Of a stretch of 64,000 bases of DNA, positions 44,951 to 52,813 are shown one piece after another. Numbering within the stretch: position 1 is the stretch's first letter; the number at the start of each line of letters is the position of its first letter. Below the pieces are notes generated by a model. That model had not been told where the DNA came from. It searched no databases and saw nothing but the letters and a program-made list of their open reading frames with translations. The stretch is from CAXBNB01 sp040151475 (GTDB taxonomy: Bacteria; Bacteroidota; Bacteroidia; Cytophagales; Cyclobacteriaceae). The translations under genes and the position numbers were made by a program. Where the stretch lies: contig NZ_JBDKWG010000114.1 of the NCBI RefSeq assembly GCF_040151475.1, forward strand, positions 1 to 64,000, read 5' to 3'.

Positions 44951-45517
44951 CTATTTTACCCGGTTGGGGTTGTCGCTAATGAAGGATTTCCAGCTTTTAT
45001 TTCCTGATTGTGGGTTTCCTCCTTGAAAATGATGACAAAGTGCTACAGCCAAAGCATCGGAAGCATCCAAAAGTTTGGGCATGTCTTTTATTTGTAAAAG
45101 GGTCATGAGCATTTTGGCTACCTGCTCTTTGGAGGCATTTCCATTTCCGGTTACGGACTGTTTTACCTTTTTAGGTGCGTATTCTGTAATGGGAATTTCC
45201 CTTGACAATGCAGCTGCCATAGCTACACCTTGCGCCCGGCCGAGTTTGAGCATTGATTGTATGTTTTTGCCATAAAAAGGTGCTTCAAGTGCCACTTCAT
45301 CGGGTTGAAATTCTTCTATGACACTTAACACACGTTCAAATATTTTCTTAAGCTTCATTTCATGATTGGTATATTTGCTCAGGTGGATTACGCCGAACTG
45401 AAGAAGCTTTATTTTTTTATTTTGAATTAAGATGATTCCATATCCCATTACACTTGTACCGGGATCAAGTCCAAGTATTATTTTCTCTTTGCTACTGTCA
45501 CTTTTTAAATTCACCAT
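44951..45517 (-). CDS. ruvC: Crossover junction endodeoxyribonuclease RuvC
   Basis: This 188-residue RuvC resolves Holliday junctions with RuvAB. The RNase H-like active site is visible: ILGLDPGTSVMGYG with the first Asp near residue 18, VALEAPFYGKN with the catalytic Glu near 78, and the C-terminal DASDALAVALCHHF with two Asp near 150-153. The length is normal apart from a short extra N-terminus and a C-terminal tail. It is divergent from the glycosyltransferase at 45645, and no ruvA or ruvB is nearby. Confidence 0.95.
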   Translation of the reverse strand: MVNLKSDSSKEKIILGLDPGTSVMGYGIILIQNKKIKLLQFGVIHLSKYTNHEMKLKKIFERVLSVIEEFQPDEVALEAPFYGKNIQSMLKLGRAQGVAMAAALSREIPITEYAPKKVKQSVTGNGNASKEQVAKMLMTLLQIKDMPKLLDASDALAVALCHHFQGGNPQSGNKSWKSFISDNPNRVK

Positions 45518-45644
45518 TGATGCAATTTAGAGATAAGAGTTTTATTATAAAACAATTTGATATGGATACAAGTACCACTGGCGTTACCGTTCCATACCCG
45601 ATGTACTCTGCTTTTTTTAAGAGAAATAAAAATGTCAAGTTGAT

Positions 45645-46772
45645 ATGATATATGTGACGGTTGGGGTAATGATCCTTTTTATATTTTTTGCCTTATGGAT
45701 AATGTCTTCATGGTTTTCTATGAAAACTACAGAGTTTGGAGATGTCAGGCCTGAGCCAAAGAAATTATTGATTTCAGTGTTAATCCCGGTAAGAAATGAA
45801 GGGTTAAATATTGAAAATACTCTTGATTCTATTCTTAAAAACAGGGCTGATCCTGTATTATATGAGGTAATTGTAATTGATGACCATTCAGACGACAATA
45901 CCAATGAGCTGGTAGAATCAATTACTGAACAACATATGAATGTGAAATTGATACATCTTGGGGATGAGCTTTCAGGTAAGAAAAAAGCTATAGAGGCGGG
46001 AGTTTTAGTTGCCGGAGGAGATGTTATTCTTTGTACAGATGGTGATTGTAAAGTACCTGAATATTGGATTCAATGTTATTTGGAAGCATACATTGGAAAC
46101 CCTAACTCAAAGTTGATTTTTGGTGGAGTGAGATATGAAAGTCATGGAAATTATTTAGTGAATCTGCTTAATATAGAATTGTCTATTTTGGTAATAATTG
46201 GTGCAGCTACTATGAAACGAGGTATTCCAACAATGATTAATGGCGCAAATTTTTCTTATAAAAGAGAAGTCTTTTTGGCTGTAGATGGATATCAGGGAAA
46301 TGAAAATATTCCGTCCGGAGATGATGAATTTTTACTTAGAAAAGTAAAAAATAAATTTCAGGATGGAATTTATTTTTTGAAGAATCCTAACTCTATAGTA
46401 GAAACAACCGCTCCGGATTCGTTGAAGAAACTTATCGATCAAAGGAGAAGGTGGGGTGCAAAATGGAAGTACCATCAGGATATTTATTCTAAACTCATTC
46501 CAATTTTGATATTCCTTATTAATGTTTCGGCTCTTTGGGCAATGTTTGAAATGGCTCTATTATCTAATGTTTCGTATTGGTTGACTTTTCTTGCTAGTAA
46601 GGCCATTATAGATTTTTTATTCATGCGAATTGCTACTAAATTTTTAGATGTAAAAAGCCAATTATTATCATTCTTTTTGCTGGAAATTATTTACCCTTTT
46701 TATGTTGTTTTCTTTGCAATAGCTTCTAATTTTGGAAAATACAGTTGGAAAGGCAGGGTATATGGTAATTGA
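45645..46772 (+). CDS. Membrane glycosyltransferase family 2
   Basis: This 375-residue protein has an N-terminal membrane helix (about 3-23), a GT-A catalytic domain (about 45-275) and two or three C-terminal helices (about 285-360). Catalytic elements are VLIPVRNEG near 46, IDDHSDDNT near 77, CTDGDCKVP (DxD-type) near 126, SGDDEFLLRK near 224 and the processive-type QRRRW near 265. It probably makes or extends an envelope polysaccharide or glycolipid. It opens a tight plus-strand cluster with the 84-residue protein, the phosphatase and the deacetylase. Confidence 0.9.
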   Translation: MIYVTVGVMILFIFFALWIMSSWFSMKTTEFGDVRPEPKKLLISVLIPVRNEGLNIENTLDSILKNRADPVLYEVIVIDDHSDDNTNELVESITEQHMNVKLIHLGDELSGKKKAIEAGVLVAGGDVILCTDGDCKVPEYWIQCYLEAYIGNPNSKLIFGGVRYESHGNYLVNLLNIELSILVIIGAATMKRGIPTMINGANFSYKREVFLAVDGYQGNENIPSGDDEFLLRKVKNKFQDGIYFLKNPNSIVETTAPDSLKKLIDQRRRWGAKWKYHQDIYSKLIPILIFLINVSALWAMFEMALLSNVSYWLTFLASKAIIDFLFMRIATKFLDVKSQLLSFFLLEIIYPFYVVFFAIASNFGKYSWKGRVYGN

Positions 46773-46801
46773 CTTAGTAATAGAATAAAAAATATGCTGA
46801 A

Positions 46802-47056
46802 ATGAGTGATTTGGAATTTGACGTATTGGATGAGTTGTATTTTGTTATCCACTACACTGAGTTACTCAAATCAACAGATCTTGAAGACTCAGATCTTAAG
46901 CCTATTTTAATGAAAATTTACAATAAGGGCTGGATCAAATGCTTTTCCGAACCAGACGTAGAGCTTGATTCATCATCTGTTGACTTAGAGGTTAATTTCC
47001 GGAATTATTTTTACTTAGCCTCTAAGGAGGGATTGAAAGCACACAATAAAAACTAA
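46802..47056 (+). CDS. Small acidic protein of unknown function
   Basis: This 84-residue acidic cytosolic protein has no recognised family. The first half looks like a small helical, possibly winged-helix-like unit (DELYFVIHYTELLKSTDLED, then LKPILMKIYNKGWIKCF), and the rest is acidic and strand-like. It sits 29 bp after the glycosyltransferase and 4 bp before the SpoIIE-type phosphatase, so it is almost certainly cotranslated with the latter. It could be an adaptor or substrate of the phosphatase, by position only. Confidence 0.72.
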   Translation: MSDLEFDVLDELYFVIHYTELLKSTDLEDSDLKPILMKIYNKGWIKCFSEPDVELDSSSVDLEVNFRNYFYLASKEGLKAHNKN

Positions 47057-47060
47057 CTAC

Positions 47061-48275
47061 TTGGAAAACTCTTTTTCTACCGAAGCAAATCTCAAAGAGT
47101 TAGAGTTGAATGCTTTGCTTGAAGTAACGCAGGCAATCAACAATAATCTGCCTGAGGAATCACTTTATAAAATTTATAAGTTTACACTACTTGCTGATTT
47201 TAATGTTAGAAAATTAGCTCTTTTTGTGTTGGATGATGAGTGGGTTTGTAAAGTTAATTTTGGCGTTTCGAACGATTTTTGTCAAAACAATATTCCTCAT
47301 GATTTTTCGAGCCTTACCGAGTCTGTAGAGTTGAAAAGTAAAGAAGGAAAATTTGGAGAGTTTGATTTAGCAATTCCCGTTCTACATAAAGAAAGGCTGC
47401 TTGCGGTGGTATTTGTTGGCGATTTGAAAAAGGATGAATTGGGAGGTACGCTTAGGTCAGGTACTACTTTTTTGGAGGCCCTGACCAATATTATTTTGGT
47501 AGCCATCGAAAATAAGAAGTTGGCCAATCAGCAACTGGAGCAAGAAGCCTATAAGAAGGAAATGGAAATTGCAAAACAGGTTCAGCAATTTCTTTTCCCT
47601 AAAGAATTACCTAAAGGAAGTCCGGTTGAAATAGCTGCTAAATATTTGCCCCATAAAGATGTGGGAGGAGACTACTATGACTACATTCCGCTAGGTGACG
47701 ATAAATTCATTTTGTGTATTGCAGATGTGTCTGGCAAGGGTGTTCCCGCTGCATTGATGATGTCCAATTTTCAAGCATCCTTACGAACTTTAGTCAGAAA
47801 AACTGATGACCTAAAGGAGATAGTAGAGGATTTGAATTATCAAATAAATTTCAGTGGAAACGGTGAGATTTTTATTACGTTTTTCATCGCTTTATACGAT
47901 CATAAAATTCAACGTTTTGAGTATATTAACTGTGGACATAATCTTCCTTTAATTTGTCTGGAAGATGGTTCAACTCACCTTTTAGATCAGGGCACTACTG
48001 TGTTGGGAATGTTTTGTCCATTACCATTTAACACCATGGGTTCGTTTAAGAATGTGTCTTCTTTTAATCTATTTTGTTACACAGATGGGTTGTCTGAGGT
48101 TATGAATGTCAATGATGAAGAATTTGGCCCGGAAAGAATAGAGAAGTTGATTACTCAAATATCTTGCGATTCCCCAAATGATATCAACGACAAAGTTCTG
48201 GAGGAAGTAGATCATTTTCGGGGAGAAATTTCTTATCGTGATGATGTGACATTGTTGACCTGTCGGGTAGAATAA
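47061..48275 (+). CDS. SpoIIE/RsbU-type serine phosphatase with GAF-like sensor
   Basis: This 404-residue protein starts at TTG. The N-terminal 150 residues look like a GAF-type sensor domain. A linker helix (EMEIAKQVQQFLFPKELPKG near 170) leads into a PP2C-type SpoIIE domain (about 195-404). Its metal-site motifs are DVGGDYYDY near 202, CIADVSGKGVPAALMMS near 221, GHNLPL near 293, YTDGLSEVMN near 340 and DDVTLL near 394. Such phosphatases act on anti-sigma antagonists in partner-switching pathways. No antagonist or anti-sigma kinase is adjacent. Confidence 0.92.
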   Translation: MENSFSTEANLKELELNALLEVTQAINNNLPEESLYKIYKFTLLADFNVRKLALFVLDDEWVCKVNFGVSNDFCQNNIPHDFSSLTESVELKSKEGKFGEFDLAIPVLHKERLLAVVFVGDLKKDELGGTLRSGTTFLEALTNIILVAIENKKLANQQLEQEAYKKEMEIAKQVQQFLFPKELPKGSPVEIAAKYLPHKDVGGDYYDYIPLGDDKFILCIADVSGKGVPAALMMSNFQASLRTLVRKTDDLKEIVEDLNYQINFSGNGEIFITFFIALYDHKIQRFEYINCGHNLPLICLEDGSTHLLDQGTTVLGMFCPLPFNTMGSFKNVSSFNLFCYTDGLSEVMNVNDEEFGPERIEKLITQISCDSPNDINDKVLEEVDHFRGEISYRDDVTLLTCRVE

Positions 48276-48280
48276 ACGCC

Positions 48281-48916
48281 GTGGGATTATATTTCCATAA
48301 AACTCCAATGTGGCTGCAAAAGATGTATTCCGGACTTACATGGAGTATTGATTCTTTGGATAAGACAATTTATCTCACATTCGATGACGGCCCCATACCT
48401 GAGGTTACTTCTTTCGTACTGAATCAGTTAAAGCAATACGATGCAAAAGCTACATTTTTTTGTGTGGGACATAATATCGAAAAGTACCCGTTGGAATTCA
48501 ATGAAATTTTAGAAAAGGGACATTCTATTGGAAATCATACATTCAATCATTTAATTGGATGGAACACTTCCACAGCTCAGTATCTTGAAAACACTGAAAA
48601 GTGCCAAAAGGAAATAGAAAAGCATATCGGAATCAAAAAAAAAAGATTGTTTCGTCCACCTCATGGCAGAATTAGCAGAACGCAAATAGCAGTTTTGAAG
48701 CGTGACTATGATATAGTGATGTGGACTTATCTTACAGGTGATTTTGACATTTCTTTGGAAAAAGAAAATTGCCTGAAAAAGGCGGTGATGAATACTCAAG
48801 ACAATGACGTTGTTGTTTTTCATGATAGTTTGAAGGCATACAAAAAACTGTCATTTGTACTTCCTGAATTTTTGAAGCATTTTAGTAAACAGGGATTTCA
48901 ATTTAAAGCAATTTGA
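48281..48916 (+). CDS. Polysaccharide deacetylase family protein
   Basis: This 211-residue protein starts at GTG, 5 bp after the phosphatase gene. It has the NodB homology domain of carbohydrate esterase family 4: motif 1 TFDDGP near residue 31, motif 2 GNHTFNH near 83, motif 3 RPPHGR near 125, and the late VVFHDS near 178. The metal ligands (Asp and two His) are in place. No signal peptide is visible, so the active site may face the cytoplasm or the protein may be exported by another route. It probably deacetylates an N-acetyl sugar polymer. Confidence 0.9.
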   Translation: MGLYFHKTPMWLQKMYSGLTWSIDSLDKTIYLTFDDGPIPEVTSFVLNQLKQYDAKATFFCVGHNIEKYPLEFNEILEKGHSIGNHTFNHLIGWNTSTAQYLENTEKCQKEIEKHIGIKKKRLFRPPHGRISRTQIAVLKRDYDIVMWTYLTGDFDISLEKENCLKKAVMNTQDNDVVVFHDSLKAYKKLSFVLPEFLKHFSKQGFQFKAI

Positions 48917-48959
48917 GATTCACAATCCGGTAAATGGGTTTTAAAAAGCAAATAGCAAT

Positions 48960-49569
48960 ATGAAAAATATAATTTTTGATTTTGGAGGGGTGATCCTAAA
49001 CCTTGATATTTCGGCTTCTCTCAAGGCTTTTGATGATCTTGGTATAAAAGAGATAGCCAATAGCACGGGACATTATTATAGAGACCCTGTTTTCGACAAG
49101 TATGAAATTGGTGAAGCAACAGATCAGGAATTTAGAAATGTAATAAAGACATTGTCGGAAAGAAAGATAACCGATGAGGAAATCAATAGAGCCTGGACTA
49201 AAATGTTATTGGATATTCCAAAAGACAGGGTAGATTTTATTTTAGAGTTGAAAAAGAAATACCGGGTATTTTTATTAAGCAATACCAATCAGATACATCA
49301 AAAACAGTTTGAACCTTATTTTTTTAAATTTATATAAGTTTCCTTTTCCTGATCTTTTTGAACGAATCTATTATTCTCATGTTGAAGGTATAAGAAAGCC
49401 TGAAGCAGAGGCTTTTACCAACATATTGACCAAATCCAATTTGATACCTGATGAAACATTGTTTGTAGATGATTCATGGGATAACATAAAAAAAGCCAAA
49501 GAACTAGGCATTCATACATACCATATTCAACCCGGATATGTATGGAGTGATATTTTAAGTGTACTCTAA
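48960..49569 (+). pseudogene. HAD family hydrolase, frameshifted at a T7 run
   Basis: Two frames together encode one HAD hydrolase of about 202 residues. The first (48960-49337) carries motif I (IIFDFGGVILNLD) and motif II (VFLLSNTNQIH). The second carries motif III (GIRKPEAEAF) and motif IV (LFVDDSWDNIKKA), ending at 49569. The frame changes at the T7 run at 49319-49325; one T fewer would join them as QFEPYFLNLYKFPFPDLFER, which fits the family. The causes could be a real one-base insertion, a sequencing error, or slippage in the homopolymer. The rest of the gene shows no decay. Confidence 0.85.
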
Positions 49570-49648
49570 AATCTTTGTTAAATATCAAAAAATCTCAAAA
49601 TATGCCTATAGGCTCATTGTTGACGTGAACATTAAAAAATGATATATG

Positions 49649-49680
49649 TTGTAAGTGCTATTTAATTTTAATTATCTTTC
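49649..49680 (+). promoter_or_regulatory. Promoter candidate upstream of the symporter gene
   Basis: TTG (49649-49651) and TATCTTTC (49673-49680, one mismatch to TAnnTTTG) are spaced by 21 bp, 60 bp before the symporter ATG. Confidence 0.4.
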
Positions 49681-49740
49681 GGCTCTTTTTGAGTTAAAGA
49701 AAAATTTTTTAAGATCATTAATTACTAAAATTTATACTAA

Positions 49741-51546
49741 ATGCTGTTACAAACAATCGACTGGGTCATAATAGGAGCCTTTTTTGTTATAGTGCTGGGA
49801 ATAGGCTGGGTAGCTTCCAGAACCGCCGGTAAAAGTTCCGAAGAATTCTTTCTAGGAGGACGTGGAATGCCTTGGTGGTTGCTGGGTATATCAATGGTAG
49901 CCTGTACATTTTCTGCTGATACTCCAAACCTCGTTACGGGATTCGTTAGAGAAAATGGTGTTTCCAAAAACTGGGCTTGGTGGGCTTTCCTTATCACCGG
50001 TATGGTTACTGTGTTTATTTACGCCAGACTTTGGAGAAAATCCAATGTAGTCACTGATCTTGAATTTTACGAGATAAGATATGGAGGAAAACTGGCTTCT
50101 TTCTTAAGAGGATTCCGGTCAATTTACTTGGGGGTTTTCTTCAACTGCCTGATAATGGGATCAGTGACTTTGGCTGCTATTAAAATAGGTGGGGTAATGC
50201 TCGGTCTTGAACCATGGATAGTAGTAGTTGGAGCTTCAATTGTTGTGGTTATTTATGCTTCTCTTGGAGGAATAAAAGGAGTGGTTTGGGCTGATTTTTT
50301 TCAGTATGGTATTGCGATGTTCGGTGCTGTTTATGCCGCTATTGTAGCTGTAAGGCAACCAGAAGTAGGAGGGTTAAGTAATTTGATAAGTCATCCTGCG
50401 ATACAAGATAAATTAGGAGTTTTACCTGACCTGTCAGATCCCACAGTTTGGGTGCCTCTTTTGCTGATTCCAGTTGCAGTGCAGTGGTGGGCAGTTTGGT
50501 ATCCTGGTGCTGAGCCTGGTGGTGGAGGCTATATTGCTCAAAGGATGTTGTCAGCTAAAAATGAAAAGAATGCTGTGGGAGCTACTTTGCTTTTCAATTT
50601 TGCACATTATGCATTGCGTCCATGGCCCTGGATTATTGTGGCATTGGCATCTATGGTTATTTATCCTGATATGGCATCCATTCAGTCTGAATTTCCTGAT
50701 CTTGATCCTACCTATCTAAAAGATGATATTGCTTACCCGGTTATGCTTTCAAAACTTGGAACTGGCTGGTTGGGACTGGTCGTGGCATCCATTATTGCAG
50801 CATATATGTCAACTATAGGTACCCACCTGAATTGGGGATCATCTTATGTGGTCAATGACTTCTATAAGAGGTTTTTAAAACCGGATGCAACAGATAACGA
50901 AATGGTGACCATGGGTAGGATAACTACTGTGGCACTTATGGTGTTAGCTGGTATATTATCTCTCACTATTTTGGACAATGCAACTGATGCATTTAATATC
51001 TTGCTGTTGTCAGGTGCAGGTTCCGGGGCTATTTATTTATTGAGGTGGTTTTGGTGGAGAATCAATGCAATTACAGAAATATCGGCTATGATTGTCGCTA
51101 CAATTGTGGCATTTGTACTTGTATTGTTTGTTGAGGATTCATCTGTAGCAACAGAAATGTTTGATGGGTTTACTGTAAAACTTTTGTTTACTGTGACAAT
51201 TGTAACCATCACATGGCTGGTGGCTACATTGGTGACTGAGCCTGAGGACAAAGAGACATTGAGAAGATTTTATAAACTAACTAAACCAGGAGGTCCGGGA
51301 TGGAAAAAGGTAGTGGAAGAGGCTAAAGCAGATGGAGAACCATGTGATGATGGAGAAGGAGTCGCCTGGCAAATGCCTCAACAGGTATTGTTGATTTTCA
51401 TTGGTTGTTTGACCATATATTGTTCCTTATTTGCTATAGGTGGGTTTGTTTATGGCAACATTGTTCAGGGAGCAATATTGTCTCTCGTAGCTATTGTTGG
51501 CACCATCAGTTTGTTTAAGATACTGTCCAAACTTAATTTGAACTAA
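49741..51546 (+). CDS. Sodium:solute symporter family transporter
   Basis: This 601-residue inner-membrane protein has about 14 hydrophobic helices and the SSS-family fold. It starts with the typical DWVIIGAFFVIVLGIGWVASR helix and then SSEEFFLGGRGMPWW, which is characteristic of the family. Sodium-coupled sugar, carboxylate or amino-acid uptake are all possible. A cytoplasmic loop follows helix 12 (about 500-545). The next gene is a ROK sugar kinase, which favours a sugar as substrate. Two stem-loops separate them, so they are not simply cotranscribed. Confidence 0.9.
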   Translation: MLLQTIDWVIIGAFFVIVLGIGWVASRTAGKSSEEFFLGGRGMPWWLLGISMVACTFSADTPNLVTGFVRENGVSKNWAWWAFLITGMVTVFIYARLWRKSNVVTDLEFYEIRYGGKLASFLRGFRSIYLGVFFNCLIMGSVTLAAIKIGGVMLGLEPWIVVVGASIVVVIYASLGGIKGVVWADFFQYGIAMFGAVYAAIVAVRQPEVGGLSNLISHPAIQDKLGVLPDLSDPTVWVPLLLIPVAVQWWAVWYPGAEPGGGGYIAQRMLSAKNEKNAVGATLLFNFAHYALRPWPWIIVALASMVIYPDMASIQSEFPDLDPTYLKDDIAYPVMLSKLGTGWLGLVVASIIAAYMSTIGTHLNWGSSYVVNDFYKRFLKPDATDNEMVTMGRITTVALMVLAGILSLTILDNATDAFNILLLSGAGSGAIYLLRWFWWRINAITEISAMIVATIVAFVLVLFVEDSSVATEMFDGFTVKLLFTVTIVTITWLVATLVTEPEDKETLRRFYKLTKPGGPGWKKVVEEAKADGEPCDDGEGVAWQMPQQVLLIFIGCLTIYCSLFAIGGFVYGNIVQGAILSLVAIVGTISLFKILSKLNLN

Positions 51547-51557
51547 TTTTTTCTCTT

Positions 51558-51634
51558 AAAAGAGTTATCATAAAACTCTTTGATTAAATAAGAAAACCCC
51601 GGGTGAATTATTGAAATTCATTTGGGGTTTTATC
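51558..51634 (+). terminator. Double hairpin terminator after the symporter
   Basis: Two stem-loops follow each other. AAAGAGTT/AACTCTTT (51558-51581) is followed by AAAACCCC/GGGGTTTT with an inner TGAATT/AATTCA pairing (51593-51631). The second ends in T residues and is a good terminator in either direction. Confidence 0.75.
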
Positions 51635-51724
51635 ATTATTATCTGAGATGTGTTTTTTACTTTTGAATTTTTAAAAACACTAATTTGCTTGATCGTTGAA
51701 CCATAGAACTTGAATTTAAAACCA

Positions 51725-52684
51725 ATGAAAAAAGTTACGATAGGGATTGATATAGGAGGTACGGGAACCAAATTTGGTTTGGTAGATATGGAAGGGAAAG
51801 TCTTATTTCAGGACAAAATAGATACAGCTGTATATAAGGAATTTGATAAATATATTGATGCGTTAAGTTCAAAAATAAAGATATCTTTAGCTAATAATAC
51901 TTCTGATTATGAACTGATAGGCATTGGCGTGGGAGCACCATTTGGCAACTATTTTACAGGTTCTATAACTCATGCCTCAAATTTACCATGGAAGGGAGAG
52001 CTTCCAGTCGCAGACCTGCTTACTGCAAATTTTGGTGTGCCAACCGTGGTAAGCAATGATGCTAATGCTGCTGCAGTTGGAGAGCAAGTATTTGGAGGAG
52101 CTAAAGGAATGAAAGATTTTATCATGGTCACACTGGGCACAGGGTTGGGAAGTGGTTTTATTTCTAATGGTCAACTCATGATAGGTCATGATGGACTGGC
52201 TGGTGAAATGGGACACATTGCGGTAAAGTATGGTAGAGGAAGGTCTTGTAAGTGCGGAAAGAAAGGTTGTCTGGAAACTTATGTTTCAGCAACAGGTATC
52301 AATCGAACAATTTTTAAATTATTAGTGGATAGTCATGAAGACAGTGTGTTTAGAGGGGTGACTTTCAATGAGTTGACTACCAAAGAAATATCCGAGGCAG
52401 CAGATAAAGGAGATGTAATTGCAGTAGAAGCATTTAGATATACTGGCAAAATTCTTGGCACGAAATTGGCTGACATGGTCACGATTTTCAATCCTGAAGC
52501 CATTTTTCTTTTCGGTGGATTGTCTCTGGCAGGAGATCATATTTTTAAGCCGACGATAAAGTATATGGAAAAGAATCTGATGAAAATTTATAGAGACAAA
52601 GTAAAGGTATTGCCATCACAGCTGGGCAGTCAGGGTGCCCCAATCATTGGAGCCGCCAGCCTGGTTTGGGATAAGATAAAATAA
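51725..52684 (+). CDS. ROK family sugar kinase (glucokinase-like)
   Basis: This 319-residue protein (ATG at 51725; the in-frame TTG at 51710 adds five residues) has the ROK fold. It shows the phosphate-binding start VTIGIDIGGTGTKFGLVD, SNDANAAAVGE with the catalytic Asp near residue 109, GLAGEMGHI near 159 and the zinc motif CKCGKKGCLE near 173-182. It lacks a DNA-binding domain, so it is a kinase rather than a repressor. The likely substrate is glucose or another hexose. A TACTTTTG minus-7 box (51658-51665) lies 59 bp upstream. Confidence 0.9.
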   Translation: MKKVTIGIDIGGTGTKFGLVDMEGKVLFQDKIDTAVYKEFDKYIDALSSKIKISLANNTSDYELIGIGVGAPFGNYFTGSITHASNLPWKGELPVADLLTANFGVPTVVSNDANAAAVGEQVFGGAKGMKDFIMVTLGTGLGSGFISNGQLMIGHDGLAGEMGHIAVKYGRGRSCKCGKKGCLETYVSATGINRTIFKLLVDSHEDSVFRGVTFNELTTKEISEAADKGDVIAVEAFRYTGKILGTKLADMVTIFNPEAIFLFGGLSLAGDHIFKPTIKYMEKNLMKIYRDKVKVLPSQLGSQGAPIIGAASLVWDKIK

Positions 52685-52813
52685 AATGAATGAAGTATTT
52701 TAAGTGCCAATTTTTCCAATATAATGTATAAAAAATCCACTTACTGGAAGATAAAAGCAAATACTTTGCACTTTTTTAAAATCACTACAATTTTTTATAT
52801 AAATACAAACTAA

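Noticed and set aside
49309..49569. The second half of the HAD gene as an independent small gene
   Set aside because: It contains only HAD motifs III and IV and continues the upstream frame after a one-base shift.
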